A DNA stretch of 64,000 nt from Apostichopus californicus (lineage: Eukaryota > Echinodermata > Holothuroidea > Aspidochirotida > Stichopodidae). A program made the translations under genes and the position numbers. Of the stretch, positions 42,901-50,831 are shown piece by piece. The stretch spans positions 1-64,000 of the forward strand of contig JAIPMN010000919.1 of NCBI GenBank assembly GCA_020650975.1, read 5' to 3'. The notes below the pieces were generated by a model, which worked only from the letters and a program-made list of their open reading frames with translations, was not told where the DNA came from and did no database searches. Every line of letters begins with the position of its first letter. Within the stretch, counting starts at the first letter, position 1.

Positions 42901-45900
42901 AGTGCTGGGCAGCAATACTGAAAACAATTCCTTTACATTTATGAACAGACGGTAATAACTGGTTTGAACTTCTCATAATATGCACATTTCCTTTTATCGT
43001 TAAGGACCTGACCAGGTAATCTGGGGCTTCACGGTAAACACAGTGATGAGCCAAGGTTAAAATGTTAAAATCAATACACGATTTAACCGGGAGCCAATGC
43101 AATCCCCTTTGTATTGGGGTCACATGATCATACCTGTTACAGCAGGTAATCATTTTAGAAGCCAAGTTCTGGATATTCTGAAGGCGATTTAAAGGATTGG
43201 TTCAGGTGTCTGACATGTCTATCTTGTATGAAAGAGCTCAAAAAGGCAAACAGAACAGTGAAGAAACTACCATGATAGCATGCTCTGTTTAGGAGATATC
43301 ACGCTTTGAAGATATAAAAATTTCTTTGAAAATGACTGGTGTAGAAAGACTAACTGTGAGGGTGTGATGTCACATCCTCACTTTCTTAACATGTGTGAAT
43401 ATATTTCAATACAAATTAATTACATTTTTTTCACAAATCTAAAAAAATGTAATCAAAAATTCTTCAGATGTTAAATCTCTGATACTTCCCTTGACAAATA
43501 TGAGGTCCACATGACATATCTTTTGGTTGTAAGTCATAAAATCTCACAAAACATTTTAATAAAGTAACAAAGACTTTTCAGAAATATGAGGATGTGACAT
43601 CACAGCTAGTCTGATTTCAGCAGTTTCTACACAATCAGATAGAACTTTAAACTTGAATATCTCCATAACAGAATAAGATATTTGAACAGTTTCTTCATCA
43701 TTGTGTTTCTTTTATTGTCTTCTTTCATATAAGATAAACATGTATGACACCTGAACTAATCCTTTAAGGTATATAAGCCGGCAGCCCAACAAATAAGGAA
43801 ATGCAGAAATCCAGCATAGTCTATATCTGTATATCAAAGTTATGTTTCTGACGTTATTTACACTTCATCCATACAAATGGCTTTGTCAACACAACAGCTC
43901 TCATAAAATTAGTAGAATTTTGCTCTATCAAGTCATAGTCCAAATGAACAAGATATTTGGAGGGCTACAGTAGTGTTCTGTCTTTTATATATTTTGTCAA
44001 GACTTTCACCATGTTGCAATATACTTAATGCTTGAAATGCTCTATTAAGGCCAAGTTGATGTTGATATCAACCACACTTTGCAGCCCTATTCATTAGAGC
44101 TAATCCTAATTTTAAACATGATTACTCTACCAAAATATGTTCAGTAAACTTCATTTCAACAACAGAAAACCCTTGGATGCCATTCAACACAATTTGTCTT
44201 TGACAAATTTGTTATGCATTGTAGTAAAATATGTTAATTGGGCCTACAATTCACATTGAAGGACACATTGAGCTGTGTAAAAGTGCTTTATGCCATTTGT
44301 CTTCAGATGCTAATCTAATTAATTCACCAAAGCCATGACCATCTTTGTGAATACATTGTTGCATTTTTTAAAAAATATGTCCTACACTTCTGCAGCAGTT
44401 CTATGACATTAATTTAAAGATGGACTGAATCTTTGCAGACTTGGTTAAGTAGATATTGGTCACCCCAATTATATCATTCTTGTATCACAATTCCTACCTA
44501 TGTCAAGTTCCTCATCGCTTAACACTTTCTACTCAACATCAGGACAATAGGTTTTATCTGAAGTATACATAATTTTCAACCTGCAGAGTTATCTTCAACT
44601 TCTTAGTTTATATGTTACAAGAACAGTTGTTACTGGAACTGCTTGTAGAAACAAATACTGTAGCTGTGTGTGGTATAGCAATGTAACAACTTATCAACTA
44701 CCACTGGTCATGAAGTTATGACGTATATTTTACTTTCCGCAATTTAGTGTTCTAAAATTTTAAAAGCAAAACAAACTTAAGGACACTTAACCTTACCTTA
44801 CTTCTTTAATCGCAACCATTCATTGAAACCATTGCCATGTTATGAGTCATCACCAGAAAATCATGGAAGGCTTTCTAGGTTGTCAATTTCCTATATCTCC
44901 ATGCACCTGGGTAAGTTTTGTGAGTGTAGTGCTGACTTTTTATACAAATCATTCCAGACACAGTCTTTATAGAAAATGAGAAATTCACAAACGTGCAGCA
45001 GTTCCTTCTCTGGCATACAATGTATTATCAGGGGACATTTTTCTTTTCTTTCTATTTTTTTTCTAGACCGTTGTGGAATACAACCAACCTACAAATGATG
45101 TACCCCCAAAATTTCTTCTGTACCTCTATATAAGAATAGGAGCATTTTTTCCCCTTAAAGTTTTTATAAACTGGTTGCACTGTGATGAAAAAATTACTAG
45201 CTGCATGTACCTCATATGAAATAGAATAACTGCAGGTATTTCTGCCACATGAGGGATATAAGGAAGATTTGGAAGGAAACTGTACAAGTTTAAATGTACC
45301 TACTTTCTCTTCTATGTCCTGTCAACATGTGTAGTTAACCTATATAGTTCAGGAAGTAACTAGATTAAATTGTTTATTTCATAAAATTACTAGTTTCGTT
45401 GTATTCAAAAACATTGCATAGAATCAAGGAAGTTACAACATTAAGTTAGAGTTAAAGAAGATGATCTCTATTGAAACATGTTACGGTTAAATGTATGAAA
45501 ATTTTCGACAACTTTTTAAGTCTCCAAAAATTACAATTTCCATAAATCCTAAACTAAAAATTTCTATAAAGTTCTATAAGACTACAAAGTTTGTCAGAGC
45601 ATATTCCACAGGAGAACTGAAGTATACTTCATGAAAGTCTATTGTAAAGTTCTGATTTCTTTCCATTAGAACTTGCTCCCCCCCCCCCCCATCTTTATCC
45701 AAACTGTTTGGCTCTAAACATTCTGATGGAATTTTTGTAGTAAATCATAGCAATGATATGAGGGAGTTTCCCAACAGTGCAAATTAAGTTTTGACATCAA
45801 CTCGAAGTTTCACAAAATTTTGCTAGCAAACACTATTTTAGTATTTCTTCTTTCATTTTGAAACCGAAAGATATATTTCCATTCATAGACATATTTTGGG

Positions 45901-48900
45901 GACAAGCGGAAGCTTTGTCAAATCATCTGAAACAGAAATGAGACAGCAAACAGTTAGTAGCTTTAAATGTGTCTAAGATGAGATAACTATTACCCTCTTT
46001 TAAATCTCCAATTGATGAGTCAGTAAATGAGTTCATTTCATTGCTTCCTGTATATTTTTACCTTACTAGCTAAAAGGAAGCATTGAAAGTGTAATAACTG
46101 GCTTTCAAAATAAAAACATTCTCTTCTATACAGAATAAGGCATCTTGTTTTTGTTTCTCCCTTGGTTACACTTCAGTATTTATATACATTCCAATCCTTT
46201 CATTCCTGTTCTCAATCCCAAACTTTTAATTTGGGGAGGATATTGAGAACTAACATTAAGTAAACTCTCTAATTTTAATTTTAAATTCAACCAAGTCATA
46301 TCACGAAATATAAGAATTATTGCTTTGATTAATGTTCCATACCTTCAATATTTCTTAAACATCATGTTTAATATAGAAGGTTGACATTTCTGCAGACAAA
46401 ACATATTGTTTGGAATGAAAATCTGTCTCATTTAAAACTTTTTAAATTTAAATTATAACTTGGTCTTTTCAAAAGATGTGTAGCAAGGATAGTCCAGTTT
46501 GGTATTGTACAGCCTGTAGCTTAATGATGTATAATAATGTATTAAATTATTACCAAACACTAGCACATTACTTTCATCACTTCTATCAAAATTACTGGCA
46601 GACACTGCATTTTAATTGAAAGAAAATTGAGGACATTTTTAAACAATGAGTTAACTACTGTATAGTCATCAAATGGTATTAACAGAACTCTGATGAAGTT
46701 TCATTTGTAGCTCTGGGGGTGGGGGGGGGGGGGGAAGCAAAGCTCCTTGTAGATATCTAATGATGTAATGTGTGGTTTATTACAGTAATTTGTTTTTAAC
46801 TTCAATTTTAGCATCCTTCTCCTGTATGGGAATTAGTGGTTTACTTGTAGAAACTCAATCCTGGGTACCTGGTGTAGGTGTTCTTCTCTTTTTATTAGCA
46901 CATTCTTTGGCATTGGACTTTAGTTTGGAACAACTGTACTTTCCATTGCTTTAACAAGATTTTCCCACTTGCACTGTAGGTTTGCGTTTCTTTCTCTTTT
47001 TCCTTTTCCTTTTTTTTTAAACTTTTTTATATTCATTTCAGAAAAAGGCAGTCTGAATATTTTATTCATACCATTTTTTTTCTTGTTCCCTAGTGATAAA
47101 CCAGACAACAATGGGGCAAGTCCTAGAGTGGATCCTGAGATTCCAGCTTATGGAGTAATTGACAAGTATGTTTGAAATGCCAATATGTTTTTGTTGCCTA
47201 TGGACTAGTACTAATTGCATCATCAGTAATATTTTAAGTAGGTAATTAATTGTTGGTAGTAGTCATTCACTATTATGACACCTTAATTTCGTCTATTCTC
47301 TTGTTAGGTTAAGGAGTAGTCAAAGAAATTTTATGTCATTGATATAAATTAGATGCCTTCATTCACATGACAAAATCCCTAACAGCTAAGAAGAGTCTCG
47401 TTCCATGTTTCTTCATAGAAAAGAGTGACGATTTCAACCCTAATCTTGATATCACTTTGAACAGCTCTGCTTGAACCTGTTTTTGGTGTTTATACCATAA
47501 GGGTGAAAGAAAATGGCAAGGAGGCTCTGAATTTTAACTTTGTCTTGTCTATTGTGAACAATTGTTCATCAACATTTCATCTTTACTATATAAGGGAAAT
47601 AGTTTGGTTGGGGATGCTTGTTCTTTAAAGGCAAAACTCAATAATGCTGTGCATGATCACTACAAATTGCTGAAGAGTATCATTCAGAAATATGAGCTGC
47701 CCAACATAATACATTTCATTGGAAAAACTGTATTACTATGCTATTCCAAGTTTGGCATTGCTATCTCTTTTATGGGACCTAGTAATTAATAATTTCAGAT
47801 TTCTTTTTGGTGCTTCCAATTCTATATTACTTATGTATTTTCTTTGTGAATTTCATGCACTTGATAGAACCAGTAGAACTTTTGAACAGTACCTTAAAGA
47901 ACCCCCTTGCAAATGAATGATATCACCATCATCAGTTTTTTATTCTCATTTCTTCCCATAACAGGAATAGGACTAAAGACCCAACTCCTGCCCCACGCAG
48001 TTCAATGAGAGATTCCACAAATCCCACAAAGCCCAAACAAGATGTAAGTAATCATAGTTGGTGTTGTACCAATAACGCCTAATGTCTCCTTTTACCAATA
48101 GCCTATATTTTCAAATTATCTGAACAAAGGCTATTCCAAGACAAGAGAAGCAAAAGCTTTGCAACAATAATTTTAAGTCTCCCATTTGTTATCATATGTC
48201 CTAAGCCATGCATCTCGTCATGCTGTAATATCCACCACCAACGCACATAAAATGATAAATGAAGGACAGCTGATGATTTTCCCACCAAAACATGATGAAT
48301 CACTCACTTGTACAGATGTTGGTTGCAGTGTTAAGTAGAGTCATTGACTTACAAAGTGCACACAGTACTTACAGGATGCAACCATATCATATAACATATA
48401 TTCATTGGGGAAAAAACTATTTAAACTTATGCAACTTTATTTGCCAAAAGATTGAGAAAACGAGTTTAAAAAACACATCGTAATCGTACGCTTATTTGAG
48501 ATGGCTTAAAATGGTGTAAGATAACTATCAATGAGCGTGCAGCAGTCATGACAGCAGAAGTAGTTAAACTTTTGCCAGTATGGTATCAGTAGCATCAGCT
48601 TTAAGTACTATCAGCCAAATAGGCCACGAGATGTTTGACAATTTTTTTTTTTTCATTCGGACGGAGCTGAATGTGAGGACTACAATCAAATCCCAAAAGA
48701 AGCAAAGCTATCAACTGCAAACCACTCTGAAATAAATTTCAAGTGATTCTTGTATCAGTGTTTCCCTAACGGAAGATCAGGCCAGGTTCTGTTAATCCAC
48801 TGTATATGAGAAATCCCCATGGCTATTGAACATGTAAAAGAAGGAAACCGTTTGCACACGGTCTCTCATTGAGATCCTACATGGTAAAAGAAAATATATA

Positions 48901-49560
48901 TCAGCAGTGCAGTTTGAACTTCCTTCAAGTTCAGCAAGGCACTTCGCAGAAAACATTTACCAAATACAAGTAGAATTATTATTACAACGATAATGAAAAT
49001 CATACTTGATATCTTAGTATTTTCAGGGTCCTTAATCCTTCTGCACATTTATGAAAAATCCCATGTGCATTGCACTTGCCTTAGATGTAACCTTTCACTC
49101 GGTAAACTCCCAGTGAGATTTTCAAAAATATCAGCTGTGCAAGACACCTTTTATCAAATACTAGTATTATGTGTAGATACTTAGGAAGCCCTTAACATGT
49201 TATATTTTCATAGACTGCCTAAGCTATTGCTATACATTTTAAAGTCCATGCTAGTGGCAGACATCCTGTGTAATGGTAGGATAAAATTTGGTTCATTAAC
49301 ACAAAAATGTGAAGATTTTTTTTTTTCAAATTTGTGAAAACAAGATGAAAGTACTCTACATATACAATGAACTGCTAGAACATTAAATATAGGTGGTTAT
49401 TTTATATATATTTACATTAACATGATTGTGTGTCTTCTTTCCATAGATGGAAATGCAATATGCTGATCTAGACCATGGCAACAAGCCACAATCGGATGAG
49501 GTCAGAAAACCAAAGGAAGAGCCAACGGAGTATGCAACAGTCCAGTCTGTTATAGTCTAA
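742..49560 (+). CDS. Type I transmembrane Ig-superfamily receptor with multi-tyrosine signalling tail (5' incomplete, 11 exons)
   Basis: Exons: 742-999, 13391-13465, 16460-16501, 21331-21381, 25610-25711, 39689-39713, 40738-40842, 42001-42075, 47094-47165, 47965-48043 and 49447-49560. All have AG/GT borders and their phases agree at every junction, giving 998 bases without an internal stop. Domain order: one Ig-like domain; a Thr/Pro-rich stalk of about 56 residues; a transmembrane helix ending in CKK; a tail of about 155 residues with YGEV, YAEV, YGVI, YADL and YATV. Two of these match the TxYxxV switch motif. In vertebrate and invertebrate Ig receptors, phosphorylated motifs of this kind recruit SH2 proteins such as SHP phosphatases. 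That role here is inference. The C-terminus SVIV could be a class II PDZ ligand. The first visible exon starts inside a codon, so the signal peptide and probably more ectodomain lie upstream. I do not recognise a specific orthologue; an inhibitory immune receptor or a nephrin/PECAM-like adhesion molecule are both possible. Confidence 0.88.
2822..3216. mobile_element. hAT-like MITE with near-perfect 8-bp TSD
   Basis: The ends read CAGTGGCGAAGC and, from the other side, CAGTGGTGGAGC. They are flanked by ACACTCTG (2814-2821) and ACACTTTG (3217-3224), an 8-bp duplication with one mismatch. CAG-starting ends and an 8-bp TSD are the hAT hallmark. The 395-bp length has no room for a transposase, so the element is non-autonomous. 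It contains the 47-base core CTATCTAAGCGGAGCGCCAC... (2884-2930) found again near 54.6 kb and, inverted, near 63.75 kb. Confidence 0.8.
4415..4823. mobile_element. MITE with TAAGGCC-GGTCACACTA inverted ends
   Basis: The left end reads TAAGGCCAGGTCACACTA and the right end, complemented, TAAGGCCCGGTCACACTA. Inverted similarity continues through ATCGGAATAC-type motifs, and the interior repeats ATCCGAT/ATCGGAT. Length is 409 bp with no coding capacity; the short ORFs on both strands here are by-products of the palindromy. The target duplication could not be settled. It sits inside the 3.8 kb element, so it inserted later or is part of its cargo. Confidence 0.72.
4844..5411. repeat. 568-bp imperfect palindrome of A/T-run repeats
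   Basis: The left edge GTTCCGACGTCTCTACGTTC is mirrored by the complement of the right edge (GTTCCGACGTCTTTCTGTTC). Between them, runs of A or T separated by GGTCC, GAGTCCCCC, GACC or GACTC alternate: T-runs on the left half and A-runs on the right half, as expected of a fold-back. Lys/Pro-rich reading frames here are artefacts of this repeat. Confidence 0.75.
9254..9376. repeat. Perfect hairpin, 48-bp arms, 27-base loop
   Basis: Arm 9254-9301 is the exact reverse complement of arm 9329-9376. One arm is pyrimidine-rich (CTCTCTTTTTCTGTTTCTTC), the other purine-rich. No mismatch means it is recent or maintained. It could be a template-switch event, a tiny fold-back element or a small-RNA-type precursor. 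Confidence 0.9.
9517..9774 (+). pseudogene. THAP-like zinc-finger remnant
   Basis: The reading frame from ATG 9517 starts MPQFCVVGGC, which fits the start of THAP domains (Met-Pro near the N-terminus, then C-x(2-4)-C). It continues with FFSFL, an R-rich helix and LWINFVRCTWKDF, matching the conserved F-x-F and W residues. It ends near LTFDNYGQS, resembling the segment after the second zinc pair. The expected C-x2-H pair is not recognisable and the frame stops at 86 residues, so this looks like a decayed copy. It sits on the sense strand of the receptor intron but has no splice links to the receptor exons. An in-frame ATG at 9472 exists but adds nothing domain-like. Confidence 0.55.
12703..12848. 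repeat. 22-bp minisatellite, about 6.6 copies
   Basis: The unit is CTCTCCCACCTACAATAGAT plus TT, repeated head to tail with a few substitutions per copy. Confidence 0.9.
13391..13465 (+). CDS. Receptor exon 2: Thr/Pro-rich stalk
   Basis: A 75-base exon, phase 1-1, between TTGCAG and GTATGT. It encodes TTALPTTTTIVTTAPLPTNE followed by PTSTK. The Thr/Pro composition is that of an O-glycosylated mucin-like stalk. Because both ends are phase 1, skipping it would keep the frame. Confidence 0.85.
13466..16459 (+). other. Intron with minisatellite
   Basis: Apart from the 27-bp repeat array and a short GCTT run near 14630, this is AT-rich sequence without a supported exon. The 161-residue frame at 15446-15931 has no domain and lies in low-complexity AT-rich DNA. 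Confidence 0.6.
14211..14397. repeat. 27-bp minisatellite, 7 copies
   Basis: The unit is TTAAATTGAAGGGTGTTTGR plus CTGGTGY. An eighth copy stands alone at 14092-14118, and the stretch around it (TTATTGATTGATGCTT, CTCCAGATTT) is itself duplicated near 14000 and 14130. The array therefore grew by duplication of a larger piece. Confidence 0.9.
16460..16501 (+). CDS. Receptor exon 3: short Thr-rich stalk micro-exon
   Basis: A 42-base exon, phase 1-1, between TTCTTTAG and GTAAGG, encoding ATDATTNTMHTGDS. A second AG six bases in (exon start 16466) keeps the same frame, so a two-residue acceptor variant is possible. It matches its neighbours in composition and phase, which is the main support for so small an exon. 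Confidence 0.72.
17197..17464. repeat. Degenerate direct repeat, 3 copies of about 110-126 bp
   Basis: AGTAGAATACCAGCATGAAC (first copy AGTAGAATAACAGCATGAAC) recurs at about 17197, 17308 and 17434. The first two are followed by matching CTACTGGCAGCA-like and ATGTTTGCACATCA-like blocks; the third is truncated. Confidence 0.75.
18941..19098. repeat. Dispersed repeat, copy A
   Basis: TGGTTGCTAGGCCGTATCCT..., then a TTTTTGCCCATTTTCCTC / TTTGAGACAT stretch and a final GCATTGACCC. The same order of blocks occurs at 41547-41716. A 101-residue minus-strand frame overlapping it is therefore not a gene. Confidence 0.75.
19216..19505. repeat. 96-bp tandem array, 3 units, each with inverted ends
   Basis: Units start at 19216, 19312 and 19408 with AAGCACTCATACTGAC. 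Each unit ends with a near reverse complement (GTCATTATAAGTGCTT), so each can fold on itself. The central block TGATAGGAACATGATATTCA is almost invariant. The third unit is more diverged at its end. Confidence 0.9.
21331..21381 (+). CDS. Receptor exon 4: membrane-proximal stalk
   Basis: A 51-base exon, phase 1-1, after TTTTTTTCAG and before GTAATA. It encodes MVTTTPEPEGDNTKPK after a split codon. It is Thr/Pro-rich, then turns charged, as is usual just outside the membrane. Confidence 0.82.
21382..25609 (+). other. Intron, mostly unique AT-rich sequence
   Basis: A LINE-type 3' tail (GGCGCTATATAAATCC followed by TATTATTA) lies near 23298-23330, and an AT microsatellite-like stretch at 24710-24770. 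No exon is supported. Confidence 0.55.
25610..25711 (+). CDS. Receptor exon 5: transmembrane helix
   Basis: A 102-base exon, phase 1-1, between TTATTGCAG and GTAAGT. It encodes EPSALGTG, a hydrophobic run of about 23 residues (AIVGISLGVLAVIIVIVVIA and on through VIM), then CKK. The basic stop-transfer side faces the tail, giving type I topology. The GxxxG-like spacing AIVGISLG could favour helix pairing (inference). The juxtamembrane cysteine could be palmitoylated (inference). Confidence 0.93.
26690..26860 (-). mobile_element. Short LINE/SINE-type 3' end, reverse orientation
   Basis: TATTATTATACAAA then TCTATAGCGCCTTATCC and GCTCTAAGGCGCTTTACAG. This is the pattern of an (ATT)n-ended non-LTR element read backwards, with the GGCGC block near the tail. 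It resembles the end of the LINE copy at 42718, so probably the same or a related family. Confidence 0.5.
30069..30091 (+). other. G-quadruplex-type G-run cluster
   Basis: Four runs of four or more G separated by loops of 1-4 bases. A longer purine-rich G tract is present at 28860-28930. Confidence 0.6.
31573..31673. repeat. About 100-bp direct repeat, copy 1
   Basis: Matches 32333-32432, sharing TATCTATTTGAACAAACAAA and GATTGTTAAAAGCACTGCTA blocks with scattered differences. The copy start (GTCTTTATGTATAGC) is also repeated at 31682. Confidence 0.85.
31786..31908. repeat. 41-bp tandem repeat, 3 identical copies
   Basis: The unit begins CACTTCCCATGACCCCTTAC. The three copies at 31786, 31827 and 31868 show no difference, so the expansion is recent. 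Confidence 0.95.
32333..32432. repeat. About 100-bp direct repeat, copy 2
   Basis: Diverged copy of 31573-31673, 760 bases downstream in the same orientation. The spacing suggests a local segmental duplication. Confidence 0.85.
36415..36832. mobile_element. 418-bp hAT-like non-autonomous element with perfect 8-bp TSD
   Basis: The ends read CAGGGGGTAGGAAACTTCC and, complemented, CAGGGGGGTAGGAGCCGGGG. GTACCAGA is present exactly at 36407-36414 and 36833-36840. CAG ends plus an 8-bp duplication fit hAT. Each end carries a G/C-homopolymer-rich subterminal part. It has no transposase capacity. The exact TSD and the location in an intron suggest recent insertion. Confidence 0.88.
37658..38102. repeat. 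Variable-length minisatellite, about 10 copies
   Basis: The consensus runs CAGGTAACAGGAGACTAGTT then CATACTGTTAATGTGTGCAT. Unit length varies from roughly 33 to 57 bases because of small insertions, and some copies lack the CAGGTAACAGG part. Confidence 0.88.
39689..39713 (+). CDS. Receptor exon 6: 25-base micro-exon
   Basis: Between TTTTGCAG and GTAAGTA, both strong sites. Encodes GQGGSKSS plus two bases of the next codon. It is the exon that changes the junction phase from 1 to 2, so it cannot be skipped without breaking the tail frame. The Gly/Ser content suits a flexible juxtamembrane linker. Confidence 0.8.
39714..40737 (+). other. Intron with a repeat copy
   Basis: A copy of the AGGTCAAAGGTCATTTGAG repeat family lies at about 40048-40160; the same unit is tandem at 55990-56585. 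Otherwise nothing. Confidence 0.6.
40738..40842 (+). CDS. Receptor exon 7: tail, YGEV motif
   Basis: A 105-base exon, phase 2-2, after TCCAAAG and before GTAGTC, the weakest donor in the gene. It encodes SVTDGNVTATNSNITSSEPA, then PLYGEV (tyrosine codon 40808-40810), then KKDRKKK. The basic cluster right after the tyrosine motif is notable; it could bind acidic membrane lipids or act as a nuclear-type signal (inference). Confidence 0.85.
40843..42000 (+). other. Intron with dispersed repeat copy B
   Basis: The block order of 18941-19098 recurs at 41547-41716. A 24-base direct repeat beginning ATATGCCAAGCAGACCTGAA occurs at 41215-41238 and 41717-41740, bracketing about 480 bases that include the repeat. 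Confidence 0.7.
42001..42075 (+). CDS. Receptor exon 8: tail, TVYAEV switch-type motif
   Basis: A 75-base exon, phase 2-2, after TTGCAAAG and before GTACAA. It encodes SNSGNGKENDGLDPP, then TVYAEV (tyrosine codon 42053-42055), then ETK. T-V-Y-A-E-V satisfies TxYxxV, the immunoreceptor tyrosine-based switch pattern that binds SH2 adaptors and phosphatases in vertebrate receptors. Function here is inferred from the motif only. Confidence 0.88.
42718..43192 (-). mobile_element. LINE 3' end (reverse-transcriptase C-terminus and tail)
   Basis: The minus-strand frame reads NRLQNIQNLASKMITCC, RYDHVTPIQRGLHWLPV and FNILTLAHHCVYREAPDYLV. These are the thumb/C-terminal signatures of CR1/L2-group non-LTR reverse transcriptases. 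The frame stops at 42875; a 3' UTR of about 150 bases with a GCGCC block follows, ending in AAT repeats at 42718-42733. It is 5'-truncated and interrupted at 43192 by the TTAA-flanked MITE. The upstream part resumes at 43768. Confidence 0.8.
43193..43763. mobile_element. Palindromic MITE flanked by TTAA (piggyBac-like)
   Basis: TTAA stands at 43189-43192 and 43764-43767. Inside, the ends AGGATTGGTTCAGGTGTC and (complemented) AGGATTAGTTCAGGTGTC are inverted repeats. Inverted similarity continues inwards through GTGATGTCACATCCTCA on both arms, so most of the 571 bases can fold into one long hairpin. A TTAA target is the piggyBac hallmark (also Kolobok). No transposase. Confidence 0.82.
43768..43835 (-). 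mobile_element. Continuation of the split LINE fragment
   Basis: On the minus strand this reads LFVGLPAYIP just before the MITE, matching the GLPxY segment that normally precedes NRLQ in CR1/L2-type enzymes. The join across the removed MITE needs a frame change of one base, so the LINE was already decayed or decayed after insertion. The upstream edge is unclear. Confidence 0.6.
47094..47165 (+). CDS. Receptor exon 9: tail, YGVI motif
   Basis: A 72-base exon, phase 2-2, after TTCCCTAG and before GTATGT. It encodes SDKPDNNGASPRVDPEIPAY plus GVID (tyrosine codon 47149-47151). YxxI with Pro at -2 is a weaker fit to ITIM than the other motifs. Confidence 0.87.
47166..47964 (+). other. Intron, nothing recognised
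   Basis: AT-rich; short frames only. Confidence 0.6.
47965..48043 (+). CDS. Receptor exon 10: Pro/Ser/Thr-rich tail linker
   Basis: A 79-base exon from phase 2 to phase 0, between CATAACAG and GTAAGT. It encodes KNRTKDPTPAPRSSMRDSTN then PTKPKQD. No tyrosine; the proline-rich PTPAPR stretch could dock SH3 domains (inference). Confidence 0.87.
48044..49446 (+). other. Last intron, nothing recognised
   Basis: AT-rich with short T and A runs (48644, 49317). No supported feature. Confidence 0.6.
49447..49560 (+). CDS. Receptor exon 11 (last): YADL and TEYATV motifs, C-terminus
   Basis: Starts phase 0 after TTTCCATAG and ends at TAA 49558-49560. It encodes MEMQYADLDHGNKPQSDEVR then KPKEEP, TEYATV and QSVIV. 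Tyrosine codons are 49459-49461 and 49531-49533. MQYADL is ITIM-like, and TEYATV fits TxYxxV exactly. The tyrosines are 24 residues apart, too far for a classical ITAM. The final V-I-V fits a class II PDZ ligand (inference). Confidence 0.92.
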   Translation: MEMQYADLDHGNKPQSDEVRKPKEEPTEYATVQSVIV

Positions 49561-49564
49561 GAAC

Positions 49565-49714
49565 GACTGTTACATTTGTAATGTTTTGGCTATGTTACTG
49601 ATACGTTACATTGTTCCTGACATAATTATTGCAAAATTTGACTGTTTCATTTGTAATGTTTTGGCTATGTTACCGATACGTTACATTGTTCCTGACATAA
49701 TTATTGCAAAATGA
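49565..49714. repeat. 75-bp tandem duplication at the start of the 3' UTR
   Basis: Copies at 49565-49639 and 49640-49714 start GACTGTT and share the rest with about two internal substitutions. They begin five bases after the stop codon. They contain TGTAATGTTTTGGCTATGTT and ATTATTGCAAAAT blocks. Confidence 0.93.
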
Positions 49715-50398
49715 TGCGTTCAACTTTGTTTCTTGCAGGTGCCTTTGTGAAAGAAATTGTTATATCTGAGTTAAAGTTATAATCTGGAAAATATACAGAA
49801 TAGACTTTTATTATAAGTGTAATGAATATAGTCCTCTCACCAAAACAAATTACTTTGAGGTTATAACCAACCCTTGATACCATAACCATGAAGAGAATTT
49901 ACTAGACAAGCATTTTCTTCTCACTCTGAAAACTGTAAACTGCCTTAGTATTTCTTTTGTAACTGCCAGTTTCGCTCCCTATTTTGTTTTGAGCTTGAGT
50001 TGAATCATAGCATGCCAATTCTGTTAAAAATATATGAAAATTATGCTGCCATTTTATCCGTTTGCAAATAAGTTTGTGTTAGATTTTTTTTCTCTTTTTG
50101 GTCTTTTATGTTTATACATTGCTCCATGCTATACGTTTAAAATCGCTTTTTCATGTTTAATACAGATATACTCGTGAACAATGCTCTCAGTCAAAAGTTC
50201 AATAATACATTGGTTCCTTTCTTAATTTTACCTTATGTGGACTTCTGATAATACACACAAATGTTTTGCAGTTATGGCAAGGTTGAAAGAACTTTAGAAT
50301 GTCTAAGCTACTATAATGGATTTGGTTATTTCTTCTTTAATCGAAAATTTTCAATGGATATTAAATGCAGTCACATGGCTTATCTGAAAGGGTACTGA

Positions 50399-50404
50399 AA
50401 TAAA
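50399..50404 (+). terminator. Candidate poly(A) signal (proximal)
   Basis: AATAAA, 840 bases past the stop codon; the downstream sequence is not clearly G/T-rich. Confidence 0.35.
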
Positions 50405-50825
50405 TGACTTGAGCAGCCATTTCTTGGATAAAATAGATACCTTCCTTAGCATACAAAGCTGAATGTGCCTCCAGATTTGAATAACAATCATTCTCACAAT
50501 CATTGTAAACAGAAGGAACTAGCCAAAACATTAATTGGTTCATTAATACTGCCATTTTCTGTCATGATTTATTTTTCTGTACCTCTTGATAATGCATTCA
50601 TTTATAGCTTACCATGTTTTAATGCTTCACAGTTGCATTCAGTACTTTCTGGTTTTTTCCTTCTGGTTATCTCAGTTTACTTCATTTCAAAAGACGTTTA
50701 ATCCTATTAATTCAAGTTTGCTTCGTTATCTTGTAAGACTGAGTTTGTACATTTTTAATCCTCTTGTTCAGGTAATATCTGTTGGTATTTAGTTGCACCT
50801 GCATTCTGAATGTTAAGACATTTTG

Positions 50826-50831
50826 AATAAA
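50826..50831 (+). terminator. Candidate poly(A) signal (preferred)
   Basis: AATAAA with a G/T-rich element within 25 bases downstream, 1266 bases past the stop codon. Confidence 0.5.

Larger units (their letters stand above)
42076..47093 (+). other. 5 kb intron with LINE fragment and MITE
   Basis: Holds the LINE 3' end and TTAA-flanked MITE at 42718-43835. The remainder (43840-47090) is AT-rich with homopolymer C and G runs at 45680 and 46718 and no supported exon. Confidence 0.6.

Noticed and set aside
45067-45099. Possible extra tail exon after TTTCTAG (VVEYNQPT in one frame)
   Set aside because: In the phase required by its neighbours it reads a different, unremarkable peptide, and without it exons 42001-42075 and 47094-47165 join perfectly.
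49459-49542. ITAM formed by YADL and YATV
   Set aside because: The tyrosines are 24 residues apart; an ITAM needs roughly 6-12 residues between the two YxxL/I units and Leu/Ile in the second.
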